Source of the DNA: Clostridia bacterium
GTDB taxonomy: Bacteria > Bacillota > Clostridia > Lachnospirales > Lachnospiraceae
Assembly (NCBI GenBank): GCA_003246295.1
Contig: QKAS01000032.1
Span: forward strand, 62,001 to 126,000
Length of the DNA stretch: 64,000 nucleotides
Reading direction: 5' to 3'
The notes under the pieces were generated by a model, which saw only the letters and a list, made by a program, of their open reading frames with translations, was not told the DNA's origin and ran no database searches. The position numbers and the translations under genes are program-made. Positions 52,842 to 63,786 of the stretch are shown in pieces; position 1 is the first letter of the stretch; each line of letters starts with the position of its first letter.

Positions 52842-54572
52842 TTGACCTCACTAAAAACATATATTTTAAAACATAAATGGCACTACTTTGCTGCAATTTT
52901 TTCAATGATTATAAGCGTAAGTCTTGACATGTTATCACCACAGCTGACAAGAATTATGATCGACGATGTTATACTCAATCGAAATTTGACTTACTTTGTG
53001 CCATTACTGATTGGTATGGCAGGAATTGGAATTGGACGATGCTTTTTTCAGTATAGCAAAGAATATTTATTTGATAAAACAGGCTCTAAGATTGCTTCAG
53101 ATATGAGAATAGAATTGTTTTCTCATATCCAAACATTATCTGCAGATTTTTTTGATAAAAATAATACTGGCAAATTAATGGCACGTGTCAAAGATGATAT
53201 TGATAGAATTTGGGAGTCGCTGACTTTTATTATAATGTTAATGATCGAAGTTATTCTTCATACTGGAATTGTACTATTTTGTATGTTTCAGATTGATGCA
53301 AGACTCGCTGTGATTCCAACACTGTTTATGATACTATCCGCTTCTATTGCCATGATTATGGAACGAAAATTAGGTGTTGTTTATGAAGAAATCAGTGAAG
53401 AAAACGCTGTATTGAATCGTGTTGCTGAAGAAAATCTGGCCGGGGTCAGAACCGTAAAAGCTTTTGCACGGGAAAAACACGAAATAAACAAGTTTCTTTC
53501 ACATAATCAGAAGTTTTATGAATTAAATATGAAACAATCCAATATTTTTATCCGATTTTATCCTTATTTCCAACTCATCACCAAACTACTTCCTCTTTTC
53601 GTTATACTTGGTGGAGGTTATCTGGTGATTCAAAATCAAATGACGTTTGGCTCATTAGGCGCATTTGTTGAATACTCGATGAATATTGTGTGGCCAATGG
53701 AAATGTTAGGGTGGCTTAGCAACGGAATTTCTGCTGCAATCGCTTCAAATCGAAAAATCAAAAAGATCATTGCCGTTTCACCAACAATAAAGGATCCTGT
53801 AAATCCAGTTCTTCCAGAATGCATAAATGGAAAAATTGAGTTTTCTCATGTTTACTATCAGGGCAGCCAGGATACTCTAATATTAAATGATATTAGTTTC
53901 ACTGTATCTTCCGGAAAGACAATAGGAATCATGGGCGCAACTGGCGCTGGGAAGACTACAATCATCCAACTGTTACAGCGTTTATATGAGCCTTCGGCAG
54001 GTTGTATTACCCTTGATGATATTCCAATCTCTTCTCTACCATTGTCGTTATTGCGTGGAAGTATTTCAGTTGTCATGCAAGATATTTTTCTTTTTTCAGA
54101 CACGATTACAGAGAATATCAGACTTGGTAAAAAGGAAAGTATTGATGAAGAAATTATTGCATCCTCTGCGAACTATGCGCGTGCTAATGAATTTATTGAA
54201 AGAATGGACAAACAATACGAAACAATCATTGGAGAACGTGGTGTCGGACTCTCTGGTGGTCAAAAACAAAGAATCAGCATTGCAAGGGCTTTGGCAAAAC
54301 AAACACCCGTACTTGTACTGGATGATTCTACTTCTGCGCTTGATACAGAAACTGAGCATCAAATCTGGAAAAATCTGAATCTGATTGAAAATACGACTAA
54401 AATAATAATTACCCACAGAATTAGTGCTGTCAGTCAGGCAGATGAAATTCTATTTCTCGACAACGGTGCAATTGCAGAACGTGGAACACATGAATTTCTA
54501 ATGAAGCAAAAAGGATTGTATTATGAAACTTACCATGCACAATATCAAGGTGCCGAACAATTTTTATTATAA
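52842..54572 (+). CDS. ABC exporter subunit, degenerate-site half (BmrC-like)
   Basis: Half-transporter of 576 aa: six membrane helices (about 10-310), then an ATPase domain (about 335-576). Walker A is GATGAGKTT near 366, the signature LSGGQ near 470 is canonical, but the Walker B reads LVLDDSTSALD, with Asp in place of the catalytic Glu. His of the switch (IITHRISAV) is kept. Paired with the next gene, it would form one dead and one active ATP site, as in BmrCD. I chose the TTG at 52842, which has AAAAGGAG 7 nt upstream; the longer frame from 52791 would begin within the terminator. The substrate is probably drugs or peptides, by family only. Confidence 0.92.
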   Translation: MTSLKTYILKHKWHYFAAIFSMIISVSLDMLSPQLTRIMIDDVILNRNLTYFVPLLIGMAGIGIGRCFFQYSKEYLFDKTGSKIASDMRIELFSHIQTLSADFFDKNNTGKLMARVKDDIDRIWESLTFIIMLMIEVILHTGIVLFCMFQIDARLAVIPTLFMILSASIAMIMERKLGVVYEEISEENAVLNRVAEENLAGVRTVKAFAREKHEINKFLSHNQKFYELNMKQSNIFIRFYPYFQLITKLLPLFVILGGGYLVIQNQMTFGSLGAFVEYSMNIVWPMEMLGWLSNGISAAIASNRKIKKIIAVSPTIKDPVNPVLPECINGKIEFSHVYYQGSQDTLILNDISFTVSSGKTIGIMGATGAGKTTIIQLLQRLYEPSAGCITLDDIPISSLPLSLLRGSISVVMQDIFLFSDTITENIRLGKKESIDEEIIASSANYARANEFIERMDKQYETIIGERGVGLSGGQKQRISIARALAKQTPVLVLDDSTSALDTETEHQIWKNLNLIENTTKIIITHRISAVSQADEILFLDNGAIAERGTHEFLMKQKGLYYETYHAQYQGAEQFLL

Positions 54573-54631
54573 AATGTTAACAACATTTTTATTCAAATAT
54601 TACATGATTGAAATTAAGAAAGGAAATTAAA

Positions 54632-56422
54632 ATGGCCTATAATTCATTCAGGCAGGATGAAGAATTAAAAACCTCCGGCAAACGTACAACAATGCGCCGT
54701 CTCTTTCGTTACCTGCTCGATTATAAATTCAAAATACTAATGGTACTGCTCATTATGGCATATTGTATTGGTGTCAGTATTTTAAATCCACTTATCTTTG
54801 AACGTGCCATAGATGTTCATATAAAAAATCATGACATCTATGGTTTAATCAGACTCATCACATCCGCATTCATTCTGAATATAATTATGGTGTTTCTGAT
54901 CAAACTTAGAATGTATATCATGGCAAAGATATGTAATCAGGTTCTTGTAACAATTAGGCAGGAGTTATACACACATATCCAGACACTAGATTTTAGCTTT
55001 TTTGATAGTCGCCCTACTGGAAAGATTCTTGCTCGTATCATTGGTGATATTAATTCATTAAAAGATGTCCTCTCAAACAGCGTAACAACTCTTATTCCTG
55101 ACTTTCTAACTATTGTTTGCGTCGTATTTATTATGTTTTATAAAAATGCCGCACTTGCTTTTGCCTCGCTTATTACAATCCCTTTTATGGGGATTTGCAT
55201 GTGGCTGATACAGGTATATTCTCATAAACGTTGGCAAATCCACAAAAAGAAATCTTCTAATTTAAATGCATTTATTCATGAAGATCTGTCTGGCATTCGT
55301 ATTATACAGAGTTTTTCAGCTGAAAAGGAAACCAATGCAACATTTCGTGATCTCGTTGATGAGCATCGAACTACATTTATGGATGCAGTGCGTTTGAATG
55401 ATGCCTTTGGTTCTGTGATAGATTTTTCCTGGGGTCTTGGACTTGCCTTTCTTTACTATACCGGTGTCATCCTTCTTGGTGTTGAGACAGTCAGCATAGG
55501 AACATTAATTGCTTTTGGAACATATATCGGAATGTTCTGGCATCCAATTATGAATTTGAGTAACTTTTATACACAATTAATTACAAATATATCCGGTGCA
55601 GAACGTATTTTTGAAATTTTAGATACTCCTTCAAAAATTACAGATCAGAGCACAATTGTTGAACCCGAAAAAATAAATGGGCATGTTATCTTTGATCAGG
55701 TATCCTTTTCGTATGATGATACTACTCCTGTTTTAAATCATGTTTCATTTGAAGTTAACCCTGGAGAAACAATAGCACTTGTGGGTCCAACCGGCGCTGG
55801 CAAAACAACTATCATTAATCTCATTAGCAGATTTTATGATATCAAAGAAGGCCATATCCTTCTAGATGGTTATTATATTGAAAAAATTGGACTTGAATGT
55901 TTACGTAATCATTTGGGAATTATGACACAGGACAATTATTTATTTACTGGGTCTGTAAAAGATAATATAAGATATGGAAAATTAGATGCAACAGATGACG
56001 AAATCATTGCAGCAGCAAAATCTGTGAATGCACATGATTTTATTATGAAACTGGAACATGGTTATGATACTGAATTACAGGAACGTGGTGGCGGTCTTTC
56101 TGTCGGTCAAAAACAACTACTGGCTTTTGCAAGAACCATGGTATCAAATCCCAGTATTCTTATTCTCGATGAAGCAACTTCCTCAATAGATACAAAAACA
56201 GAAATCCAGGTACAAAAAGGAATCGAGGCGCTCCTGAAAGGTCGCACCTCGTTTGTGATTGCCCATCGTCTCTCTACGATTCAGAATGCCGATAGAATTT
56301 TTGTGATTGATCAGGGCGGTATTGTTGAATCAGGAACACCTGATCAACTTTTTCAAGCTAAGGGACAGTATTATGAATTATATCGGTCCCAATTCAAAGA
56401 AATATTGTCACTTTCAAATTAA
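54632..56422 (+). CDS. ABC exporter subunit, catalytic half (BmrD-like)
   Basis: Half-transporter of 596 aa with a ~30-residue cytoplasmic N-terminus, six membrane helices (about 35-330) and an ATPase domain (about 350-596). Walker A is GPTGAGKTT near 384 and Walker B LILDEATSSID keeps the catalytic Glu. The signature, though, reads LSVGQ and not LSGGQ. The switch His is in IAHRLSTI. This is the exact complement of the upstream subunit and shows a heterodimer. The ATG at 54632 has AAAGGA upstream; a TTG at 54608 is less likely. It lies 59 nt after its partner in one operon. Confidence 0.93.
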   Translation: MAYNSFRQDEELKTSGKRTTMRRLFRYLLDYKFKILMVLLIMAYCIGVSILNPLIFERAIDVHIKNHDIYGLIRLITSAFILNIIMVFLIKLRMYIMAKICNQVLVTIRQELYTHIQTLDFSFFDSRPTGKILARIIGDINSLKDVLSNSVTTLIPDFLTIVCVVFIMFYKNAALAFASLITIPFMGICMWLIQVYSHKRWQIHKKKSSNLNAFIHEDLSGIRIIQSFSAEKETNATFRDLVDEHRTTFMDAVRLNDAFGSVIDFSWGLGLAFLYYTGVILLGVETVSIGTLIAFGTYIGMFWHPIMNLSNFYTQLITNISGAERIFEILDTPSKITDQSTIVEPEKINGHVIFDQVSFSYDDTTPVLNHVSFEVNPGETIALVGPTGAGKTTIINLISRFYDIKEGHILLDGYYIEKIGLECLRNHLGIMTQDNYLFTGSVKDNIRYGKLDATDDEIIAAAKSVNAHDFIMKLEHGYDTELQERGGGLSVGQKQLLAFARTMVSNPSILILDEATSSIDTKTEIQVQKGIEALLKGRTSFVIAHRLSTIQNADRIFVIDQGGIVESGTPDQLFQAKGQYYELYRSQFKEILSLSN

Positions 56423-56444
56423 ACATTTGCTGCTATTCTGCATT

Positions 56445-57092
56445 TTATGATTTTTTTTCATAAAACCGCACAATAAGCAGCAATCCTTTTTTTACAATGA
56501 TACGGCTCTTTTTTCCTACAAATTCATTACTGACACCGACCGGATACTCATAATTTAACACGACATCATTTAGTGGGTATTTCAGTCCCTCCAGTGTTAC
56601 TCCTTCTGCCACTTCTCCAAGACAAAAAACTGAAACAGTTCCTTTGATATCATCCTCAAATTCCATAAAAGAATTCTTCAAAACACAAGCTTCAAAATCC
56701 ATTCCATAAAGCAATGCTTCACATCCATGATTTGCCAAATAAGTCAGACATTGTATATTTGCAAGGATATGATCAATTCTACTTCCTGTTCCACCAAAAA
56801 TATGGAACTTTTGATATCCCAGTTTCATTCCGTGCTTGATTGCGGCCAATATATCCGTTTCATCCTTTTCACATGGCAGTCTGCATATTTCAAACTGATT
56901 CATTGGCAACATTTCTTCACTAATTCCTGCTTCAAGTAAGGAATCAAAGTCTCCTATTAATACATCTGGTTTTTTATGCATTCTGATTAGGTTAATATAT
57001 CCTCCATCAGCAGCTATGATAAACATTTTTTTTATTTTGCTCAATTTCGCAGCGTTCACATCACCCGCTCCTATAATTACACACTCTTTCAT
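56445..57092 (-). CDS. thiN: Thiamine pyrophosphokinase
   Basis: Makes thiamine pyrophosphate from thiamine and ATP. The 215-aa protein has the N-terminal sugar-kinase-like domain with IIAADGGYINL and DVLIGDFDSL near 45, LPCEKDETDILAAI near 75 and FGGTGSRIDHILANIQ near 103. A C-terminal beta domain binds thiamine. The ATG at 57092 is preferred over a TTG at 57113. It converges on the exporter operon with 22 nt between stops. Confidence 0.93.
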   Translation of the reverse strand: MKECVIIGAGDVNAAKLSKIKKMFIIAADGGYINLIRMHKKPDVLIGDFDSLLEAGISEEMLPMNQFEICRLPCEKDETDILAAIKHGMKLGYQKFHIFGGTGSRIDHILANIQCLTYLANHGCEALLYGMDFEACVLKNSFMEFEDDIKGTVSVFCLGEVAEGVTLEGLKYPLNDVVLNYEYPVGVSNEFVGKKSRIIVKKGLLLIVRFYEKKS

Positions 57093-57279
57093 CTCTTCAG
57101 TCCCTTCTGTCAATTGAATCTATTATAGAATACACTTTTTTTCTATGAATTGATAGCGCTGATTTCTATAAGCAGGCTTTTAAGTGAATTTTGACAAAAA
57201 ACTCCATATCTCTATTGATATACCATAATATTTCATACGATATAACACTAAATTATTTTATATTATTACATAAAACAGA

Positions 57280-57307
57280 TTGTAAATCCTGTAGAATATG
57301 ATATAAT
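57280..57307 (+). promoter_or_regulatory. Promoter of the iron alcohol dehydrogenase gene
   Basis: TTGTAA (57280-57285) and perfect TATAAT (57302-57307) are 16 bp apart, about 45 nt before the ATG. The rest of the 262-bp gap from thiN shows no other clear element. Confidence 0.7.
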
Positions 57308-57354
57308 ATGGATGTTTGATAAATAAATAACAAACTATTAGGAGGAAATTTAAC

Positions 57355-58533
57355 ATGAGCAGATTTACATTACCAAGAGATCTCTATTATGGAGCAGACT
57401 CTCTTGCAGAATTAAAAAACCTGAAAGGAAAAAAAGCAATCCTTGTATTAGGTGGCGGATCCATGAGAAAATTTGGATTTGTTGATAAGGCACTTGATTA
57501 TTTAAAAGAAGCTGGGATTGAAACCATATTATTTGAGAATGTTGAGCCTGATCCATCTGTTGAAACTGTCATGAAAGGTGCGCAAATGATGCGTGATTTT
57601 GAACCTGACTGGATCATTTCCATGGGCGGTGGTTCACCAATCGATGCTGCTAAAGCAATGTGGGCATTTTATGAATATCCAGAAGTTACTTTTGAAGATT
57701 TATGTATTCCTTTTAACTTCCCTACATTAAGAACAAAAGCAAAATTCTGTGCAATCCCATCTACATCTGGAACTGCAACTGAAGTAACTGCTTTTTCTGT
57801 TATTACTGATTATGCAAAAGGTATCAAATATCCGCTTGCCGACTTCAATATTACTCCTGACGTTGCTATTGTTGATCCTGCTCTTGCAGAAACAATGCCT
57901 AAGAGCCTGACTGCTTATACTGGTATGGACGCATTAACACACGCTGTAGAAGCTTATGTATCTACTTTAAACAGTGTATTTACTGATCCACTTGCAATCA
58001 AAGCAATCCAGATCGTTAATTCAGATCTCATCAAATCCTACGATGGAAGTATGGAAAGCCGCGAACTAATGCATTATGGTCAGTGTCTTGCAGGTATGGC
58101 ATTCTCTAATGCATTATTAGGTATTGTACATTCCATGGCTCACAAAACAGGTGCTGCTTTTTCTACAGGACATATCACACATGGTCTTGCTAATGCAATG
58201 TATCTTCCATATGTTATTAAGTATAACGCAAAAATCGAAACTGCTGCTGTTCGTTACGCTGAAATTGCAAATGCAATTGGAATTACTGGCACTGTAGCAG
58301 AATGTATTGATGGACTTTGCAATAAAATTGTTGAAATGAACAACTATATGGGAATTCCAAATACATTAAAAGAATTCGGTATTATTGAATCTGAGTTCAA
58401 AGAAAAAATTGCTGCAATTGCTGAAAACGCAGTTAATGATGCATGTACAGGTTCTAACCCAAGATCTATTGATCCTGCAACAATGGAAAAATTATTTACT
58501 TGCATTTATTATGGTACAGAAGTAGAATTCTAA
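57355..58533 (+). CDS. Iron-containing alcohol dehydrogenase
   Basis: NAD(P)H-dependent group III alcohol dehydrogenase of 392 aa, likely reducing aldehydes at the end of fermentation. The nucleotide site is SMGGGSPIDAAK (89-100). The iron ligands are Asp192, His196, His263 and His276 in DALTHAVEAY and HSMAHKTGAAFSTGHITHGLAN. It has a strong AGGAGG site and codon use typical of a highly expressed gene. It lacks the N-terminal acetylating domain of AdhE. Ethanol or butanol dehydrogenase cannot be told apart here. Confidence 0.94.
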   Translation: MSRFTLPRDLYYGADSLAELKNLKGKKAILVLGGGSMRKFGFVDKALDYLKEAGIETILFENVEPDPSVETVMKGAQMMRDFEPDWIISMGGGSPIDAAKAMWAFYEYPEVTFEDLCIPFNFPTLRTKAKFCAIPSTSGTATEVTAFSVITDYAKGIKYPLADFNITPDVAIVDPALAETMPKSLTAYTGMDALTHAVEAYVSTLNSVFTDPLAIKAIQIVNSDLIKSYDGSMESRELMHYGQCLAGMAFSNALLGIVHSMAHKTGAAFSTGHITHGLANAMYLPYVIKYNAKIETAAVRYAEIANAIGITGTVAECIDGLCNKIVEMNNYMGIPNTLKEFGIIESEFKEKIAAIAENAVNDACTGSNPRSIDPATMEKLFTCIYYGTEVEF

Positions 58534-58565
58534 TCATACGAATCAATTGCATTGAGTCATAATCA

Positions 58566-58608
58566 AACGCCGCATTCCATTACTGATTTGTAATTGGCCT
58601 GCGGCGTT
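58566..58608 (+). repeat. Inverted repeat between the alcohol dehydrogenase and DUF1624 genes
   Basis: AACGCCGCA pairs with TGCGGCGTT around an inner CCATTAC / GTAATTGG hairpin. No T-run follows on either strand, so it looks more like an mRNA-end or processing structure than a full terminator. Confidence 0.6.
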
Positions 58609-58626
58609 ATCATGTTGAGGAATCTT

Positions 58627-59403
58627 ATGCTGACAAATAAAACTACTACTTCACTCATACCAGTTTCAAATAGATATTATTTTCTTGACCTTATTCGCGC
58701 AATTACATTAATAAATATGATCGCATATCATGCGCTTTATGATCTGGTTTACCTATATCAAATTTCAATCCCTTTTTATACCGGCAAAGTCGGATATCTC
58801 TGGCAACAGTCAATTTGCTGGACTTTTATTTTTTTATCTGGAATTAGTTTTCATTTTGGTCATCATCCTGTAAAAAGGGCAAGCATTTTAACAATGTCCG
58901 GTCTTCTTATTACTGTTATCACTTTGTTATTTATGCCAGAACTTCCAGTCTTTATGGGAATTCTTTCTTTCATGGGTATGGCATGGTTTTGTATGATTCT
59001 TATACAGCCCCTGATAAAAAAATTACAGCCAGCCTATAGCTTTGGTCTGGCTATAATATTATTTATTTTTTCCCGGAATATAAATAGCAAGAGTCTCGGG
59101 TTTGAGTCATTCCATATTTTAGATTTGCCAGATTTCTTATACCAATCTCCTGTCGGCTTTATATTTGGATTTCCAACAGATCATTTTATTTCTGGTGATT
59201 ATTTTAGTTTATTTCCATGGTTCTTCTTATATTTAGCTGGATACTATCTTTGGGAATTGTTAAAAAGAAACGACACCATCCTAAATCTTCTTCAAAAGGG
59301 ATCTCTTCCATTGCTCAATCAAATTGGAAGACATACACTCCCAATTTATCTGATACATCAACCGCTTTTATTGTTGCTATTTGAATTGATTTTCAAAAAA
59401 TAA
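58627..59403 (+). CDS. DUF1624 (heparan-alpha-glucosaminide N-acetyltransferase-like) membrane protein
   Basis: A 258-aa polytopic membrane protein with seven to eight hydrophobic segments. The N-terminal YYFLDLIRAITLINMIAYHA carries the LD-x-x-R-A-x-x-x-x-x-M...H pattern of DUF1624/acyltransferase-3-like proteins, and IPIYLIHQP-like LPIYLIHQPLL closes it. Family members are thought to move acyl groups across the membrane; the acceptor is unknown. I chose the ATG at 58627 because GAGGA lies upstream; two earlier ATGs overlap the inverted repeat. Confidence 0.85.
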   Translation: MLTNKTTTSLIPVSNRYYFLDLIRAITLINMIAYHALYDLVYLYQISIPFYTGKVGYLWQQSICWTFIFLSGISFHFGHHPVKRASILTMSGLLITVITLLFMPELPVFMGILSFMGMAWFCMILIQPLIKKLQPAYSFGLAIILFIFSRNINSKSLGFESFHILDLPDFLYQSPVGFIFGFPTDHFISGDYFSLFPWFFLYLAGYYLWELLKRNDTILNLLQKGSLPLLNQIGRHTLPIYLIHQPLLLLLFELIFKK

Positions 59404-59430
59404 TTAAATGAATATTGATTATTACGTTTC

Positions 59431-59470
59431 AAAAAAAGGTTATGACATTCAAAATGTCATAACCTTTTTT
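59431..59470. terminator. Bidirectional terminator between the DUF1624 gene and tpiA
   Basis: A 12-bp core stem AGGTTATGACAT / ATGTCATAACCT with a 5-nt loop and A-run/T-run flanks on both sides. Confidence 0.92.
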
Positions 59471-59505
59471 GATTAAATTAAATCTATTTTTAAAACTTGC
59501 AATTC

Positions 59506-60276
59506 TTAATATTCAACTACTTTGAAATCTTTGTAATTAACGATCTTGCCAAAATCTGGTTTTAAAGCTGCTCCACCCACAAGTCCGCCATCGATATCTT
59601 TCTGTGAAAATAATTCAGCTGCACTTGAAGCTGATACTGAACCGCCGTACTGAATACGGATTACTTCTGCCGCATCATCACCGTAAAGTTCTGCGATACA
59701 TTCTCTGATTGCTGCACAAACTTCCTGTGCCTGCTCTGTTGTTGCAACTTTACCTGTTCCAATTGCCCAGATTGGTTCATATGCGATCACTGCTTTTTTT
59801 GCCTGATCTTCTGTTACATTTAAGAAAGCAATTTTGATCTGCTGTCTGATAAAATCAATGGTAACACCCTGTTCTCTCTGTGTTAATGTTTCTCCACAGC
59901 AAACGATTGGTGTAATGCCATGTTCAAAAGCTTTAAGCACTTTTTTATTGACTGTCTCATCTGTTTCAGCAAAGTATTCTCTTCTTTCTGAATGTCCGAT
60001 AATAACATATTTTACGCCAACATCTGTAAGCATTGCAGGTGAAATTTCTCCTGTATAAGCACCACTTTCTTCATAGTACATATTTTCTGCACCAATCTGA
60101 ATATTACTTCCTTTTGCTGCTTCAAGTGCTGGAATAATGTCAATTGCTGGTACACAGAAAACAACATCTACTGCATCTGTTGCAACGAGTGGTTTTAATG
60201 TATTGATCAGTTCTACTGCCTGGCTTGGAGTCATGTTCATTTTCCAATTTCCGGCTACGATTGTCTTTCTTGCCAT
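59506..60276 (-). CDS. tpiA: Triosephosphate isomerase
   Basis: Interconverts dihydroxyacetone phosphate and glyceraldehyde 3-phosphate. The 256-aa protein has GNWKMN (Lys12), the catalytic His95 in [10 protein letters not shown] and Glu167 in [12 protein letters not shown], and the phosphate loop [12 protein letters not shown] and GGLVGGAAL. It is the last gene of gap-pgk-tpiA, 32 nt after pgk. No phosphoglycerate mutase gene follows. Confidence 0.98.
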   Translation of the reverse strand: MARKTIVAGNWKMNMTPSQAVELINTLKPLVATDAVDVVFCVPAIDIIPALEAAKGSNIQIGAENMYYEESGAYTGEISPAMLTDVGVKYVIIGHSERREYFAETDETVNKKVLKAFEHGITPIVCCGETLTQREQGVTIDFIRQQIKIAFLNVTEDQAKKAVIAYEPIWAIGTGKVATTEQAQEVCAAIRECIAELYGDDAAEVIRIQYGGSVSASSAAELFSQKDIDGGLVGGAALKPDFGKIVNYKDFKVVEY

Positions 60277-60308
60277 AATATTATCTCCTTTATACCTGTA
60301 AGTCAGGA

Positions 60309-61514
60309 TTATTTATCATTTGCAGCTACAACGCCTGGAAGATCTTTGCCTTCTAAAAACTCAAGAGAAGCACCACCACCAGTTGAGATATGTGTCATTT
60401 TATCACCAAATCCAAGCTGATTTACAGCAGCTGCTGAATCTCCACCACCAATAATTGTAGTCGCATCTGTTTCAGCAAGTGCTTTTGCAACTGCAATCGT
60501 TCCCTGTGCAAGAACAGGATTTTCAAATACACCCATAGGTCCATTCCAAACAACAGTTTTTGCAGTTTTTACTGCTTCAGCAAACATATTTGCTGATTCT
60601 GTACCAATATCAAGTCCCATCTTGTCTGCAGGGATTTTATCACATGCAACATTTTCAACTTCAATTTCTGCATCGATTGGGCTAGGGAAAGAAGCTGCTA
60701 TTTTTGTATCAACTGGAAGAAGTATTGTTTTTCCTAATTTTTCTGCTTTTTCAAGCATTTCTTTGCAGTAATCAAGTTTTTCATTATCTACAAGAGAAGA
60801 TCCAACTTCCATTCCTTTTGCTTTTAAGAATGTATATGCCATACCACCACCAATGATGAGTGTATCGCATTTTTCAAGCAGATTAGAAATAACATTTAAC
60901 TTATCTGCTACTTTTGCTCCACCAAGAATTGCAACAAAAGGTCTTACAGGCGTATTCACTGCATTTCCAAGGAAGTCAATTTCTTTCTGCATCAGATAAC
61001 CAACGACTGCTGTGTCTACCAGTTGTGCTACACCGACATTAGAACAGTGTGCTCTATGTGCTGTTCCGAATGCATCATTTACGAATATATCACAAAGAGA
61101 AGCGAGATCCTGGCTGAATGCTTCACCATTCTTTGTTTCTTCGATTCTATAACGAGTATTTTCAAGAAGAACAACATCTCCGTCATTCATTGCTGCGACA
61201 GCAGCTTTTGCATTTGGTCCTACTACTTCAGCATCAGCAGCAAACTTTACTTCCTGACCCAGAAGTTCAGCTAATTTTACTGCAACAGGTGCAAGTGATA
61301 ATTCTGGTTTTGGCTCTCCCTTTGGTTTGCCAAGATGGGAACAAAGAATTACTTTGCCGCCATCAGCGACTAATTTTTTTATTGTAGGAAGTGCTGCTGT
61401 CAGACGGTTCACATCTGTGATTACGCCTTCTTTTAATGGTACATTGAAATCGCATCTGCAAAGAACGCGTTTTCCTTTTACATTGATATCATCAACTGAT
61501 TTTTTGTTTAACAT
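60309..61514 (-). CDS. pgk: Phosphoglycerate kinase
   Basis: Transfers the 1-phosphate of 1,3-bisphosphoglycerate to ADP. The 401-aa protein has the substrate-binding RCDFNVPL near 20-27, [21 protein letters not shown] near 58-78, GGAKVADKL and the nucleotide loop [11 protein letters not shown] near 357. It follows gap after a gap that contains an intrinsic terminator, so its expression may be lower than gap. Confidence 0.98.
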   Translation of the reverse strand: MLNKKSVDDINVKGKRVLCRCDFNVPLKEGVITDVNRLTAALPTIKKLVADGGKVILCSHLGKPKGEPKPELSLAPVAVKLAELLGQEVKFAADAEVVGPNAKAAVAAMNDGDVVLLENTRYRIEETKNGEAFSQDLASLCDIFVNDAFGTAHRAHCSNVGVAQLVDTAVVGYLMQKEIDFLGNAVNTPVRPFVAILGGAKVADKLNVISNLLEKCDTLIIGGGMAYTFLKAKGMEVGSSLVDNEKLDYCKEMLEKAEKLGKTILLPVDTKIAASFPSPIDAEIEVENVACDKIPADKMGLDIGTESANMFAEAVKTAKTVVWNGPMGVFENPVLAQGTIAVAKALAETDATTIIGGGDSAAAVNQLGFGDKMTHISTGGGASLEFLEGKDLPGVVAANDK

Positions 61515-61556
61515 TTTGGATACCCTCCATAAAATTTAGTAATGATTTTCATCATT

Positions 61557-61586
61557 AAAAAGGGTCCGATCCTATGGACCGGACCC
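61557..61586 (-). terminator. Intra-operon terminator between gap and pgk
   Basis: A 7-bp GC-rich stem GGGTCCG / CGGACCC with an 11-nt loop that can pair further, followed on the minus strand by TTTTTAATG. Confidence 0.8.
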
Positions 61587-61620
61587 ACTTTGGATCTTGA
61601 TGTTACGAACTAAATACAGA

Positions 61621-62646
<1,026 letters not shown>

Positions 62647-62719
62647 CTAGAATGATTAATATAATTTTTGATGTAACCATAAATATACTTATGATTGTCA
62701 AATTTTTATCAGCACGTAT

Positions 62720-62748
62720 ATTCTACACAATCCGAACAATAAATTCAA
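62720..62748 (-). promoter_or_regulatory. Putative promoter of gap-pgk-tpiA
   Basis: TTGAAT (62743-62748) and TAGAAT (62720-62725) are 17 bp apart on the minus strand, giving a leader of about 80 nt. Confidence 0.55.
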
Positions 62749-62817
62749 GATGTAAATGAAAAAATATTGAATATTATTCTTACGATACCTGTACTTAACT
62801 TTTTCACTATGTTTTTT

Positions 62818-62846
62818 TTGCTTTTTCAGGCTAAATCATATAAAAT
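62818..62846 (+). promoter_or_regulatory. Putative promoter of the PHP phosphatase gene
   Basis: TTGCTT (62818-62823) and TAAAAT (62841-62846) are 17 bp apart, about 50 nt before the ATG. The gap/PHP divergent region is 261 bp; its middle is AT-rich with no other clear element. Confidence 0.55.
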
Positions 62847-62895
62847 AATATTGTAACTGTCAATGTGTTCTTACATTATGAAAGGATGAAATGAA

Positions 62896-63711
62896 ATGGC
62901 AATAAAAGCTGATTATCATTTACACTCCAGTTTTTCCGGAGATTCCACCGCTTCCATGGAGGATATGATCAAAACCGGTATTGAAAAAGGTCTGACGCAC
63001 CTATGTTTTACAGAACACCATGATATTGATTTCCCTTATCAGGAAGGGCAAAATGCTATCTTCACCTTAAATCCTGATGCATTTCTGTACGATTTGATTC
63101 GATTTAAAGATAAATACGAAGGAAAGATTAAACTTTTTTACGGTGTAGAACTTGGAATACAAAAACATGTAAAAAAAGAAATCCTACAGTTCGTACATGA
63201 AAATGACTTCGATTTTATTATTGCTTCTACTCATATCTGCCATGGTAAAGATCCATATTTTGATTCTTACTATGAAGGACGTAACGAAAAAGAAGCTTTC
63301 GATGAATATTTTCTTACTACTTTAGAAAATATAAAATCATTTGATTATTTTGATGTCTGCGGACATCTTGATTATATTGCACGGTATGCAAATGAAAGAG
63401 GTTTTCGTTATACCTACGCTGCATATGCAGACCTAATCGATGAAATATTGATGCTTCTGATTGAAAAAGAAAAAGGAATTGAACTTAACACCGGCGGTTA
63501 TCGTTCTTCCTTGATGTTACCTAACCCAACCAAAGAAATCCTGGTTCGCTACCGTGAACTTGGAGGCGATCGGATTACAATTGGTTCTGATGCACATAAG
63601 GCAGCACAGGTTGGTGATTATTTTACCGAAGCTACCGCTTTGCTCAAAGAAATTGGATATAAGTATTATTGTATTTATGAGAAACATATTCCTGAGTATA
63701 AACCATTATAA
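62896..63711 (+). CDS. PHP-domain phosphatase (histidinol-phosphatase HisK/HisJ-like)
   Basis: A 271-aa metal-dependent phosphatase. The PHP motifs are all there: DYHLHSSFSGD, FTEHHDID, a mid STHICHGKDPY, CGHLDYIARY and the closing GSDAHKAAQVG. The best match is the histidinol-phosphatase type, but it is far from any his operon and could act on another phosphate ester. AAAGGA lies before the ATG. Confidence 0.88.
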   Translation: MAIKADYHLHSSFSGDSTASMEDMIKTGIEKGLTHLCFTEHHDIDFPYQEGQNAIFTLNPDAFLYDLIRFKDKYEGKIKLFYGVELGIQKHVKKEILQFVHENDFDFIIASTHICHGKDPYFDSYYEGRNEKEAFDEYFLTTLENIKSFDYFDVCGHLDYIARYANERGFRYTYAAYADLIDEILMLLIEKEKGIELNTGGYRSSLMLPNPTKEILVRYRELGGDRITIGSDAHKAAQVGDYFTEATALLKEIGYKYYCIYEKHIPEYKPL

Positions 63712-63759
63712 TTTTGATTATAAATTCAAAATATATTCTCAATTTTTTGAGATAAATCA

Positions 63760-63786
63760 GAGGCGGTTACCGAATGGTACCGCCTC
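63760..63786 (-). terminator. Hairpin overlapping the mnmA stop codon
   Basis: GAGGCGGTTACC / GGTACCGCCTC pair with one bulged base around GAAT. The mnmA stop codon lies in the stem. The downstream tract on the minus strand (TGATTTATC) is only weakly T-rich, so termination is uncertain. Confidence 0.4.
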
